DNA of 64,000 bases, from positions 248,001-312,000 of the forward strand of contig NZ_CP063982.1 of the NCBI RefSeq assembly GCF_022811525.1. The letters run 5' to 3'. Each line of letters starts with the position of its first letter. Within the stretch, counting starts at the first letter, position 1. Source of the stretch: Orrella daihaiensis (GTDB taxonomy: Bacteria; Pseudomonadota; Gammaproteobacteria; Burkholderiales; Burkholderiaceae_B). Below, one piece after another: positions 8,035 to 16,537 of this stretch. Both the position numbers and the translations under genes were made by a program. The notes beneath the pieces are model-generated. The model saw only the letters and a list, made by a program, of their open reading frames with translations, was not told where the DNA came from and did not search any database.

Positions 8035-8670
8035 TTATTTGCAGCCCATGTGTTTACGAAACATGGCGGGATCGTGGCCCGCTGGCACATTGGCACATGG
8101 GTCATCGATGACTTGTTGCGAATAGCCACGTAGCTTGTTGTATTGCGCTACTTGTTCGGGCGTGACCACATCGAGCGTGCGGTGGTGATAGGACAGATGC
8201 AAAAAGCGCAAGTTGGCGCGCGCTTGTTCTGCCCGATCAACTAAGTCGCGCAGCGTTTGGTCGTCAAGCTTTCCACCCCGAAAATAGTCATCGATGGCTT
8301 TTTCTGTCGCCATGTACTCGTTACCAAGGGCAATGGCTTGCGCTTTCATGTCTTTGAACAGTCTTTGCACTTGCTCGACTTGTTCGGGGGTTAAACCAAT
8401 TTGCTTGGCTAGCTCTAGTAGGTGTGCCGGTCCCGGCACACCGTTCAATTCAGCAGGTTTGGCTAAACCCCAGCCCTCGCCATTGGCAATCGCTTGTTGA
8501 TCATCAGCTGACAGTGAGGTGATGGCACGGTTTTGCTGGCCAGCGTAGGGCGATGAGACATCCGAGGCTGGCAAACGGTGACCAGCGTGATTGTGCGTTT
8601 GGGCTTGACCAGCATCACTGACCACCACAAAAGCCAGTACGACAGTCGTAGATGCAATCAAGTGCTTCAT
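8035..8670 (-). CDS. Periplasmic Spy/CpxP-like (LTxxQ) protein
   Basis: Predicted exported protein of 211 aa from ATG 8670 (six codons inside the longest frame, at MKHLIAS). A signal peptide ends near DAGQAQTH. The mature part is largely helical and charged, with the motif LTPEQVEQVQRLFKDMKAQA and a second VTPEQVAQYNKLRGY, which resemble the LTxxQ motifs of Spy, CpxP and metal-resistance sensors. Histidines near the mature N terminus (THNHAGH) and C terminus (AGHDPAMFRKHMGCK) suggest possible metal binding, an inference. Such proteins often act as envelope-stress chaperones or metal sensors. No two-component genes are adjacent. Confidence 0.65.
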   Translation of the reverse strand: MKHLIASTTVVLAFVVVSDAGQAQTHNHAGHRLPASDVSSPYAGQQNRAITSLSADDQQAIANGEGWGLAKPAELNGVPGPAHLLELAKQIGLTPEQVEQVQRLFKDMKAQAIALGNEYMATEKAIDDYFRGGKLDDQTLRDLVDRAEQARANLRFLHLSYHHRTLDVVTPEQVAQYNKLRGYSQQVIDDPCANVPAGHDPAMFRKHMGCK

Positions 8671-8733
8671 TTTTACGCTCCGATACACGCCACTGATCTC
8701 AATGGCTTAGGTGTTCCATGTTCTAAAGAGCCG

Positions 8734-9660
8734 CTAGCCTAAACCCTTGTACACAATGGCACCAGCCACCGGCGCTTCAAATACCAAGACACAGCCCGAT
8801 TCCGATTCAGTTACAAACACTTGGCGGTTGTCTTTGCCACCGAAGGCAAGGTTTGTGATGGACTTACCAGTTGGACTGGTCCAGACATGGGTTGGTTCAC
8901 CAAGACTATTAAGTCTCCACACGCAGCCTAGTCCGGGGTTTGCGATCAGCAAGCCACCTTCGACATCCATGGCCATCCCGTCAGGTCCGCTAGGGCCGTG
9001 AGAGGTAAAGAAGCGACCTACTTTGGCAGCCGCACCATTTTCCAGGATTGGCGTGCGCCACACCTCGTTGCCACGAGTGGCAGCCACGTATAGAACTTTT
9101 TCATCAGGCGACAGCACCAGCCCGTTTGGGCTAGGTACGTTGGTGAGCAACGTATCGAGTTGGCCGTTGGGGCTAAGCCGATATACACGACCGGTTGGAT
9201 CATGCAGCCCGGTTTGCCCTTGATCGGTAAAGTACAGATTGCCACGGCTATCGAATGTCAGATCGTTCACCCCCTTAAAGCTTTCTGAATTATTGCGTTG
9301 CAGCAAGGCAGTCATCGCTTTGGTGTTGACGTCAAGTTGCATCAAGCCATTCATGTAGTCCGTGATTAGCAGCACCCCGTCTTGCAGCCATTTAAGGCCA
9401 TTCGGTTCACCCTCGTATTCAATAATGAGCTCCCAGTGTTTTTCGGGGGTGATTTTGAATATTCGGCCATAGGGGATGTCCGTGACATAAAGATTGCCTT
9501 GGCCATCAAATAGCGGCCCTTCAAGGAACGAGTCAATCACAACGCCACCCCGGTTAGCGTTGGCCCAAGCGGTGGGCTTGGCCTGCTGTCGAAACGGCGT
9601 TGGCATCTGCGTCCAGACTTTAGCCTCGGATTTAATCGGGCTGTCACCTAAAAAGTACAT
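8734..9660 (-). CDS. SMP-30/gluconolactonase/LRE family protein
   Basis: Six-bladed beta-propeller protein of 308 aa. Characteristic strands include EGPLFDGQGNLYVTDIPYG, the catalytic-side GVNDLTFDSRGNLYFTDQG, SPNGLVLSPDEKVLYVAAT and GPDGMAMDVEGGLLIANPG. The conserved E, N and D positions that hold the divalent metal in the family are in EGP, PNGL and PDGMA. Members hydrolyse sugar or other lactones. No signal peptide is evident. The substrate cannot be told from sequence, and no sugar pathway gene is next to it; the divergent neighbour is an omega-aminotransferase. Confidence 0.82.
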   Translation of the reverse strand: MYFLGDSPIKSEAKVWTQMPTPFRQQAKPTAWANANRGGVVIDSFLEGPLFDGQGNLYVTDIPYGRIFKITPEKHWELIIEYEGEPNGLKWLQDGVLLITDYMNGLMQLDVNTKAMTALLQRNNSESFKGVNDLTFDSRGNLYFTDQGQTGLHDPTGRVYRLSPNGQLDTLLTNVPSPNGLVLSPDEKVLYVAATRGNEVWRTPILENGAAAKVGRFFTSHGPSGPDGMAMDVEGGLLIANPGLGCVWRLNSLGEPTHVWTSPTGKSITNLAFGGKDNRQVFVTESESGCVLVFEAPVAGAIVYKGLG

Positions 9661-9734
9661 GTGGGCTGCCTCATGAGAATGGTTTGTAAGCCTAACAACT
9701 TGTTAACACGGGAGATTAAAAGGGGTATTCTTAC

Positions 9735-9765
9735 TGTATACAACATTGGCTGCAGTGCGGCAGCC
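9735..9765. promoter_or_regulatory. Possible operator and hairpin upstream of the aminotransferase gene
   Basis: The 8-bp palindrome TGTATACA (9735-9742) lies 47 bases before the aminotransferase ATG. It resembles the half-site-rich operators of GntR-type regulators and also contains a possible -10 box. Just downstream GGCTGC (9748-9753) and GCAGCC (9760-9765) can form a short hairpin in the leader. Both are weak signals. Confidence 0.25.
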
Positions 9766-9788
9766 TTCTCTATCGTTGAGGTTAAACC

Positions 9789-11141
9789 ATGAACAACGTC
9801 ACCGACGCCAAGCATCTGCAGCAAGCGCAGGAGCTCGATTTATCGAATTTCTGGATGCCATTTACTGCGAACAAGCAGTTCAAGGCAGCTCCGCGTCTGT
9901 TTAAGAAAGCCAAAGGTATGTACTACACCACGGTTGATGACCGTCAGGTGATTGATGCCGTTGCGGGTCTTTGGTGTGTGAATGCGGGTCACTGCCGCGA
10001 AGAGATTGCGCATGCCATTGCCAATCAGGCTTCAGAGATGGACTATGCCCCGACATTCCAAATGGGTCATCCGTTGGCATTTGAGGCCGCAAGCCGTGTT
10101 GCAGAAGTCATGCCAGCTGGCATGGATCGTATCTTCTTTGCGAATTCTGGCTCCGAAGCGGTCGATAGCGCCTTGAAAATTGCATTGGCGTATCATCGCG
10201 CCCGCGGTGAGGGTCAGCGCACTCGCTTGATTGGACGCGAGCGTGGCTACCACGGTGTGGGATTCGGTGGTATTTCCGTTGGTGGCATTGTGGCCAATCG
10301 CAAGGCGTTTTCTGCCAACCTGATCCCAGGCGTTGACCACATGCCGGCAACGCTGAGCATTGAGCATGCTGCCTTTAGCCGTGGGCAACCAGCTTGGGGC
10401 GCTCACTTGGCCGATGAGCTTGAGCGGATTCTTAATTTGCACGACCCCTCAACCGTAGCAGCAGTGATTGTGGAACCTGTGGCCGGGTCTGCCGGGGTGT
10501 TGATTCCGCCGCAGGGGTATTTGCAACGCTTGCGTGAGATTTGTACCAAGCATGGCATTTTGCTGATATTTGATGAGGTGATCACCGGCTTTGGTCGTTT
10601 GGGCAAGGCAACAGCGAGCGAGTATTTTGGTGTGACCCCGGATCTGTTGACCATGGCAAAGGCCATCAACAATGCAGCCATCCCCATGGGTGCAGTGGCT
10701 GCCAAGCGTGAGATTTATGACACCATTGTCAACAATGGACCAGCCAATGGGATCGAACTTTTCCATGGCTACACCTACTCGGCTCACCCGGTCGCTGCCG
10801 CTGCATGTTTGGCAGCTCAAGACATTTATGAGCGCGAAGCTTTGTTTGAACGTGCTGCACAAATGGCACCGAAATTCGAGGCCGCGATCCACGACTTGAA
10901 AGGCGAGCCGTATGTAAAAGATATCCGCAATCTCGGCTTGGTGGGCGGTGTCGAACTCGAGTCGCGTGAGGGACAACCCGGCACCCGTGCGTACGATGCC
11001 TTTTTACATTGCTTCAAAAACGGTGTCATGGTTCGGTTCACTGGCGACATCTTGGCGTTTTCTCCGCCTTTGATTTTGGACGAGTCGCACATCGATCAGA
11101 TCTTCTCAACGGTACGCGCTGCACTGAGGGCTGTTCACTAG
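9789..11141 (+). CDS. Omega-amino acid--pyruvate aminotransferase
   Basis: PLP-dependent class III aminotransferase of 450 aa, most like the beta-alanine/omega-amino acid:pyruvate group. The start NFWMPFTANKQFK is typical of that group. The substrate loop LWCVNAGHCREEI, cofactor phosphate site ANSGSEAVDSALK, PLP aspartate in FDEVITGFGR (D262) and the Schiff-base lysine K291 in LLTMAKAINN are present. The reaction converts beta-alanine or similar omega-amines plus pyruvate to the semialdehyde plus alanine. No semialdehyde dehydrogenase (mmsA-like) gene follows; the transcript ends at a strong terminator. Exact substrate is inferred. Confidence 0.9.
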   Translation: MNNVTDAKHLQQAQELDLSNFWMPFTANKQFKAAPRLFKKAKGMYYTTVDDRQVIDAVAGLWCVNAGHCREEIAHAIANQASEMDYAPTFQMGHPLAFEAASRVAEVMPAGMDRIFFANSGSEAVDSALKIALAYHRARGEGQRTRLIGRERGYHGVGFGGISVGGIVANRKAFSANLIPGVDHMPATLSIEHAAFSRGQPAWGAHLADELERILNLHDPSTVAAVIVEPVAGSAGVLIPPQGYLQRLREICTKHGILLIFDEVITGFGRLGKATASEYFGVTPDLLTMAKAINNAAIPMGAVAAKREIYDTIVNNGPANGIELFHGYTYSAHPVAAAACLAAQDIYEREALFERAAQMAPKFEAAIHDLKGEPYVKDIRNLGLVGGVELESREGQPGTRAYDAFLHCFKNGVMVRFTGDILAFSPPLILDESHIDQIFSTVRAALRAVH

Positions 11142-11164
11142 TTTGTCAGGTCTCATACGAGAAC

Positions 11165-11191
11165 AAAGCCCGGTTTGAGCCGGGCTTTTTT
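11165..11191 (+). terminator. Rho-independent terminator after the aminotransferase gene
   Basis: GCCCGG (11168-11173) pairs with CCGGGC (11180-11185) around a 6-nt loop. AAA before and TTT after extend the stem, and six T residues (11186-11191) follow. It lies 24 nt after the aminotransferase stop. The stop codon of the convergent MFS gene falls within the T tract. Confidence 0.9.
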
Positions 11192-12623
11192 ACGGGGTGA
11201 CCGATGCACCACGCACACCGCGCTCACGATCTTGGCGATATCTTCTAATGTTGACCAGCAACGCCACAAGCGCAAAGCACATGCTGATGATTAGCCCGAT
11301 TGTGGATCCCCAGAGTTGACTCGCTGCAAATGCCGAGGCCACGAGCGCGGCGCCACTGGTTTGCCCAAACACACGAGTGACTGCTTGAAGCCCCCCGATC
11401 GCACCTGCCCGCTCGCGTGGGGCTGAGCTGAGCAAAGCTCGGTTATTCGGCGTCTGAAAAAATCCAAACCCGAGCCCGCCTAGCATCATGGCAGACATGA
11501 GCCAGCCGATGTGTGCGGAGGTAGGCAGCAGTACGATCAATAAACTCGCTAGTGCCATGGCCGATGCCCCAATGGCACACAAAATCGCCACATCGACCCG
11601 CTCAGCAAGTCTGGCAGCAGCGATTGCCATGATGGCTGCACCCAAAGGCCAACTCGCCATCAACCAGCCAACGGTCATTGGATCATGACCATAAACAGTC
11701 TGAAGATAGAACGGCAGCGATACAAAGGTGGCCATTTGTGCGGCAAATGAACAGACCGAGGCTCCCAATGCCGACCGAATCGCAGCGATGCGGAATAAAT
11801 CAATCGGCACCAATGGTGAGGTTTGTCCCGCACATGAACGTACAAGCCAGGCACCCAGCAAGATGCTGGCCATCATGCACAACAAGGCGTAGAAGGTATA
11901 GGCTGCCAGATAGTCAAGCCCGAGGATAAATAGGCCGATGGTGATCGCGCTTAACGCAGCTGCCTTGTAGTCAAAGCGGCTGGTAACCGTAGTCACGTCG
12001 GGCAGATGGCGCATCGCGAATGCCGTTACGATCACCAACGGCATCAGTGCAACAAACATCCAACGCCAATTGGCAAACGAAAGAATGGTCGACCCAATGG
12101 TTGGTCCAATCACCGAGTTGACAGCCACACTCATGGCATTGATGGCGATTCCTTTGGCAAGCAACTTTTGTGGGTAGACATGACGCATCAGTCCACCAAA
12201 CAAGCACATGATGGCTGCAGCGCCCAAGCCCTGCACAATACGCGCTGAAACCAGCAGGCCGATATTCGGTGCCATGGCACTAGCAAGAGCACCTAGCGTG
12301 AATACCAATAGTCCACTACCAAAGACCCGTTTAAATCCAATGCGCTCGGCAAGGCTGGCAAATGGCAGTAGGGTCACCGCCACTGTCAGCCCATATGCAT
12401 TGACCACCCAGATAACGGTCGCGGCATCAGTTTGCAGAGCTTTTGCGATGGTCGGCAATGCAACATTGACCATCGCTGCGTCTAGCACGCAAATGCCAAT
12501 GCCCAACAAAATGGTGAGCGCAGCCCAATAGCGGCGAGGCGCCGCAAGACCGTCACCGCTCCTGTGGCCTATGCCATCAGGGCTTTTTTCTAGGGGGTTT
12601 GGTGGGGCGCTGCCAGTTTTCAA
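11190..12623 (-). CDS. MFS transporter, DHA2 (EmrB/QacA-like) family
   Basis: Inner-membrane drug:H+ antiporter-type protein of 477 aa with about 14 hydrophobic segments. Motif D1 appears as LDAAMVNVALPTIAKAL in the first helix, motif A as LAERIGFKRVFG in the loop after helix 2, and RIVQGLGAAAIM corresponds to motif B. Motif C-like GPTIGSTIL follows. These place it in the 14-helix DHA2 group, whose members export toxic organic compounds; the substrate is not predictable. Its start overlaps the end of glmU by 47 nt, so it is probably translated from the glmU message. No membrane-fusion partner gene is adjacent. Confidence 0.87.
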   Translation of the reverse strand: MKTGSAPPNPLEKSPDGIGHRSGDGLAAPRRYWAALTILLGIGICVLDAAMVNVALPTIAKALQTDAATVIWVVNAYGLTVAVTLLPFASLAERIGFKRVFGSGLLVFTLGALASAMAPNIGLLVSARIVQGLGAAAIMCLFGGLMRHVYPQKLLAKGIAINAMSVAVNSVIGPTIGSTILSFANWRWMFVALMPLVIVTAFAMRHLPDVTTVTSRFDYKAAALSAITIGLFILGLDYLAAYTFYALLCMMASILLGAWLVRSCAGQTSPLVPIDLFRIAAIRSALGASVCSFAAQMATFVSLPFYLQTVYGHDPMTVGWLMASWPLGAAIMAIAAARLAERVDVAILCAIGASAMALASLLIVLLPTSAHIGWLMSAMMLGGLGFGFFQTPNNRALLSSAPRERAGAIGGLQAVTRVFGQTSGAALVASAFAASQLWGSTIGLIISMCFALVALLVNIRRYRQDRERGVRGASVTP

Positions 12624-13959
12624 GGGTTTTTTGAGGTGATCTCGATACAGTCAGCTTATTGGCTGGCGCATCTTGGGTCAACGTAGTGCCGGCACCCAGC
12701 GTAGCACCCTTACCCACTCGAACGGGTGCGATTAACTGACTATCTGATCCGATGAATGCATCATCTTCGATAATGGTGCGGTGTTTGTTGGCGCCATCAT
12801 AATTGCAGGTGATGGTGCCAGCGCCTACATTGACGCGACTTCCAATGTCGGCATCACCAATATAGGCCAAGTGGTTGGCTTTGCTTTGAGATTGGATATG
12901 GGCATTTTTGATCTCAACGAAATTGCCAACATGCACTTCATCTTCCAATCGCGTACCGGGTCGAATACGAGCATACGGTCCAATGTGCGCACCCTTGCCG
13001 ATGTCAGCTTGTTGCAAATGGCTAAACGGGTGGATTTCGGTACCAGCGCCGATTGTGACATCCTTCAGCACACAGTGCGCACCTATTTTGACACCATCGC
13101 CAAGCACAACCATTCCCTCAAATACGCAGCCCACATCAATGAATACATCTTGACCGCACATCAACTCGCCACGTTGGTCAAAGCGGGTTGGATCAGCGAT
13201 TGCCACGCCATTTTTTAATTGACGCGCGGCAAGTTCACTTTGCCACAAGCGCTCCAGAAGTGCTTGCTGCTCACGGCTGTTGACACCCTGTATTTCAAAC
13301 GCTGCTTTGGGCGCTACGGTATTGACCGTCACGCCTTCGTTAGCAGCGAACTCAATAATATCGGTCAGGTAATACTCACCTTGCGCGTTGTTGTTGGAAA
13401 GCAGTTTCAGCCAGGTGGTTAGTTTTGAGGTTGGCGCCACCAGCATGCCCGTATTGATTTCATGAATCTGCTTTTGTGCTTCAGTGGCATCTTTTTCTTC
13501 GACGATAGTCAATACACGGTTTTGCGCATCGCGTACGATCCGACCGTAACCATGAGGATTAGCGACCTCTTCGGTCAATAGTGCGAGGCCATTATCGCTA
13601 GCGGCAAGTAATGCCTGCAGGGTATCTGTTTGCACCAGTGGCACATCACCATAGAGCACCATGGTCGCGTTGTTGTCTTCGCTGCTCTTTAATAAATCAG
13701 CCGCTTGTGCCACTGCATGACCGGTTCCCAGTTGAGGCCATTGCGATACGAATTGCAGATCGGATTGCCCTTCGTACGCCTGACGAATGGCTTGTTCGCC
13801 ATGCCCCACGACCACGATGAGCTGATCGGGAGACAAGGACCTCGCTGTATTCAACACATGGGTAAGCATGGGTTGCCCACCGATGGTGTGTAACACTTTT
13901 GGCTGGCTAGACTGCATGCGTTTGCCCATGCCGGCTGCCAGAATCACTACGCTCAGCAT
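12577..13959 (-). CDS. glmU: Bifunctional UDP-GlcNAc pyrophosphorylase / GlcN-1-P acetyltransferase
   Basis: Makes UDP-N-acetylglucosamine for peptidoglycan and LPS. The N-terminal nucleotidyltransferase domain begins with VVILAAGMGKRMQSSQPKVL (the LxxGxGxRM..PK signature) and has QLGTGHAV and LYGDVPLV. From about residue 250 a left-handed beta-helix of hexapeptide repeats carries the acetyltransferase site (RIRPGTRL, HVGNFVEIKNA, NHLAYIGDA, NYDGANKH). Length (460 aa) is standard. It follows phaM by 9 nt and overlaps the MFS gene. It works upstream of murA, also in this window. Confidence 0.97.
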   Translation of the reverse strand: MLSVVILAAGMGKRMQSSQPKVLHTIGGQPMLTHVLNTARSLSPDQLIVVVGHGEQAIRQAYEGQSDLQFVSQWPQLGTGHAVAQAADLLKSSEDNNATMVLYGDVPLVQTDTLQALLAASDNGLALLTEEVANPHGYGRIVRDAQNRVLTIVEEKDATEAQKQIHEINTGMLVAPTSKLTTWLKLLSNNNAQGEYYLTDIIEFAANEGVTVNTVAPKAAFEIQGVNSREQQALLERLWQSELAARQLKNGVAIADPTRFDQRGELMCGQDVFIDVGCVFEGMVVLGDGVKIGAHCVLKDVTIGAGTEIHPFSHLQQADIGKGAHIGPYARIRPGTRLEDEVHVGNFVEIKNAHIQSQSKANHLAYIGDADIGSRVNVGAGTITCNYDGANKHRTIIEDDAFIGSDSQLIAPVRVGKGATLGAGTTLTQDAPANKLTVSRSPQKTLENWQRPTKPPRKKP

Positions 13960-13968
13960 ATCAACTCA

Positions 13969-14661
13969 TCAAGCCTCTTTCTTGGGGACACGAGTAGCGC
14001 GGGTCGATTTTTTGGCGGCACGCGCTTTGGTCGTAGACCGCTTGTTCGGCGCACTAGCCATCGAACCCGCCTCGGCAGTCTTTTGCAGGGCTTCATTGCT
14101 CATCTTGGCAGCGTTGGCAGTGGCTGCTGCAATCTGGGCAAATTGATTTTCCAGCATGTCCCACCAACCTTGGGCGGCTGCCTGTTGGGGGTTGGCGGTA
14201 TTAGAAGCTGTTGCGGCATCTGGTTGCGTTTGTGATGCTGATGCTGTTTTTTTGGCAGTGGCGGCTTTTTTGGGAGCCGGTTTTAGCCCAAGCGCAATTT
14301 CTAGCGGTGATGCATCAACGGCATTGGACTGTCCAGCCGATTGCCCCATGGCAACAAACGACTGCAAGGTTTTGACAGTTGCCAGTTGAACTTCCATGCC
14401 TTGGATCGTGCTACTGAGCATGGACAAATTAAGCTTGAGCCAGTTTTCTACCACGCGTAAATCAGCGATTCTTTTTTCCAGCTCCTCGGGCGCCATGGGG
14501 TTCACCATAGAATCTGCCGCACTCGATTGTGTTCCATAGCCCATGTTTCCCATGGCCTGGCGCATCATGTCCATGCTGGTCAACAGCGGGTTGTTGGGGG
14601 TGTTCATGAATGCCGCAGTCATGCCTGGCAGGGAAAACGGGTTAGGTGTCTCTTGGCTCAC
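13969..14661 (-). CDS. phaM: PhaM-type polyhydroxyalkanoate granule regulatory protein
   Basis: Protein of 230 aa resembling PhaM, which in Cupriavidus binds PHA synthase, activates it and tethers granules to the nucleoid. The conserved part is MAPEELEKRIADLRVVENWL followed by LNLSMLSSTIQGMEVQLATV (about residues 56-96). A low-complexity Ala/Lys/Thr linker leads to a C-terminal helix (WWDMLENQFAQIAAATANAA) and a very basic tail with repeated KA and AAKK elements, suited to DNA binding. No pha synthesis genes are in the window. It is the first gene of a minus-strand unit with glmU. Symbol is by similarity. Confidence 0.8.
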   Translation of the reverse strand: MSQETPNPFSLPGMTAAFMNTPNNPLLTSMDMMRQAMGNMGYGTQSSAADSMVNPMAPEELEKRIADLRVVENWLKLNLSMLSSTIQGMEVQLATVKTLQSFVAMGQSAGQSNAVDASPLEIALGLKPAPKKAATAKKTASASQTQPDAATASNTANPQQAAAQGWWDMLENQFAQIAAATANAAKMSNEALQKTAEAGSMASAPNKRSTTKARAAKKSTRATRVPKKEA

Positions 14662-14728
14662 GATGACCTCCCTGTATTGTTATCAGGATTACTGATCATG
14701 ATAAGGGATATTCTGAGAAAATACCGCC

Positions 14729-14965
14729 ATGACTTCCGAAATATCGATCACTGAACTTGAGGCCGCCATAAATTATTGGCGCCAAACCAGTCCTTCACAA
14801 GGTGAGGAGCTGCGCCTGGCAAAAACCGCCGCCGCGCTAGCGCAGCCTTACGCCATGATGATCATGACGCATCGGCACAGCTTGAGTGTTGATCAGCTTG
14901 ACCCGCAGGCTCGTCAGGCAATCGAGCAGTGGCGCGAGGCTAGCGGGCACCCCAGGGTGGTTTAA
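14729..14965 (+). CDS. DUF3717 family small protein
   Basis: Small cytoplasmic protein of 78 aa. The pattern ISITELEAAINYWRQTSPS, then GEELRLAKTAAALAQPYAMM, matches the DUF3717 family that is common in Burkholderiales. Function is unknown. It is divergent from phaM (67-bp gap) and ends before a weak hairpin followed by T residues, so it is probably monocistronic. Confidence 0.8.
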   Translation: MTSEISITELEAAINYWRQTSPSQGEELRLAKTAAALAQPYAMMIMTHRHSLSVDQLDPQARQAIEQWREASGHPRVV

Positions 14966-14983
14966 TTGACAACGGCGAGTATG

Positions 14984-15002
14984 CGACTTCGGTCGTCTTT
15001 TT
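14984..15002 (+). terminator. Weak terminator with UUCG loop after the DUF3717 gene
   Basis: CGAC (14984-14987) and GTCG (14992-14995) close a TTCG tetraloop, followed by TC and five T residues. The stem is only four G-C/A-T pairs, so it is a marginal terminator between convergent genes. Confidence 0.35.
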
Positions 15003-15588
15003 ATTGCAGCAATAGCCTGATGTCGTGTGCCAGGGCGTCCGGGCCAGCCTGATTACTGGCCAGTACGCGAGCTTTCCCTTCTTGATCAATCAGATAATAG
15101 GAAGCGCTGTGATCCATGGTGTAACTACCATTGGGTGTAGGCACTTTGGCGTAGTACGCCCGAAAGGCTTGAGCAGTTTGTCGGATTTGTTCTGGCGTGC
15201 CCGTTAAACCTAGAAATTCATTAGGCAAGCCATCGCTGAAAACTTGCAGGTAATCTTTCATCACGGTCGGTGAGTCACGCTCGGGATCCACCGATATCAT
15301 CAGAACCTGTACATCCTTGGCATCTGGCCCAAGTTGTGCAACCGCATTATGCAGCTCTGACAGTGAGGCAGGACATATGTCCGGGCACTGTGTGAACCCA
15401 AAAAACACAACAGACACTTTGCCCTTGAATCGATCGGTGTTTGCTGATTGGCCATGATGGTCAGTCAGCACCCAACCTTGACCGATATTGCCACCGGAAA
15501 TGTCGCTACCCTTAAAGCTCGTTTGCTCAGAGCAGGCTGCCAACAATGCAAGCCCAAACACCACCGCCAATGCGCGTAGCAAAGCCAT
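15001..15588 (-). CDS. sco: SCO1/SenC family copper chaperone
   Basis: Membrane-anchored thioredoxin-fold protein that delivers or prepares copper for the CuA site of cytochrome c oxidase. The copper ligands are C68 and C72 in FTQCPDICPASL and H160 in YTMDHSASYYLI, all in the expected order. A signal region ends in the lipobox-like LLAACS (C19), so it is probably a lipoprotein in the periplasm. Length (195 aa) is normal. It is the last gene of the surf1 - ctaA - ctaB unit. Confidence 0.93.
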   Translation of the reverse strand: MALLRALAVVFGLALLAACSEQTSFKGSDISGGNIGQGWVLTDHHGQSANTDRFKGKVSVVFFGFTQCPDICPASLSELHNAVAQLGPDAKDVQVLMISVDPERDSPTVMKDYLQVFSDGLPNEFLGLTGTPEQIRQTAQAFRAYYAKVPTPNGSYTMDHSASYYLIDQEGKARVLASNQAGPDALAHDIRLLLQ

Positions 15589-15622
15589 TCACAACATCCT
15601 TATATGAAGAGTTTCCCCTGCT

Positions 15623-16528
15623 TTATCGGGTCAGACCGAGTGCGATCAGCCAGTGGTCTGCCAAAAGGCTCGCGAATAGCAATGCCAGATAGAGGATGGA
15701 GAATTTAAATAGTTGGCGCGCCTTATCATCGCTGTATGACTGATACAGTTGCCAACTGATTTGAACAAATCGCAAGCCTAGAACAATCGCACAAGCCAGG
15801 TATAACCAGCCGCTCATACGCACGGCAAATGGCAAGAGCGTTGTACCAAGAAGAGCGATGCTGTAGAGCAGAATATGTAAGCGAGTAAAGCCCTGACCAT
15901 GAGTGACTGGCAGCATCGGCAGACCCGATTTCTCATAGTCTTTGTTGCGATACAAGGCCAACGCCCAGAAGTGGGGGGGCGTCCAGATAAAAATGATCAG
16001 TACCAACAGCCAGGCTTCAGCAGGCACGTTGTTGGCAACTGCTGCCCACCCCAGTGCTGGTGGCATCGCACCTGAGAGTCCGCCGATGACAATGTTCTGG
16101 GGCGTGCGCGGCTTCAGAATCATGGTGTAGATGATTGCGTAACCTACGAAGGTGGCGAATGTCAGCCACATCGTTAGTGGGTTAACCCACTGATACAAAA
16201 CAAACATGCCTGTGCCACCGACCACGCCTGACAGGGCAATGACCTGCTGAGCAGAAATACTACCGGTGGCTGTTGCGCGCCTGGACGTGCGTAACATTTT
16301 GGCGTCAATTTGCTGCTCGATCAGGCAATTAACAGCAAACGCAGCAGCAGCCAGCAGCCAGATCCCCACAGTCCCTGCGATCACTGTCTGCAGGGAGGGT
16401 AACGTGGGTGTGGCAAGAAACATGCCGATCACCGCACAGAACACAGCTAGCTGCGTTACACGCGGCTTGGTCAGCACCAGATATTGGCGCCATAAGGAGT
16501 TGGCTGGTCGGGCGGTGGCGGTTGTCAT
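15623..16528 (-). CDS. ctaB: Protoheme IX farnesyltransferase (haem O synthase)
   Basis: Integral membrane prenyltransferase that adds a farnesyl group to haem B, giving haem O for the oxidase. The prenyl diphosphate-binding motif NCLIEQQIDAKMLRTSRR (ND/DxxxD type) is near residue 70, and YTMILKPRTPQNIVIGG and WTPPHFWALALYRNKDY form the second conserved region. Nine or so hydrophobic segments; 301 aa. It is 9 nt downstream of ctaA, the enzyme using its product. Confidence 0.96.
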   Translation of the reverse strand: MTTATARPANSLWRQYLVLTKPRVTQLAVFCAVIGMFLATPTLPSLQTVIAGTVGIWLLAAAAFAVNCLIEQQIDAKMLRTSRRATATGSISAQQVIALSGVVGGTGMFVLYQWVNPLTMWLTFATFVGYAIIYTMILKPRTPQNIVIGGLSGAMPPALGWAAVANNVPAEAWLLVLIIFIWTPPHFWALALYRNKDYEKSGLPMLPVTHGQGFTRLHILLYSIALLGTTLLPFAVRMSGWLYLACAIVLGLRFVQISWQLYQSYSDDKARQLFKFSILYLALLFASLLADHWLIALGLTR

Positions 16529-16537
16529 GTCCGTATT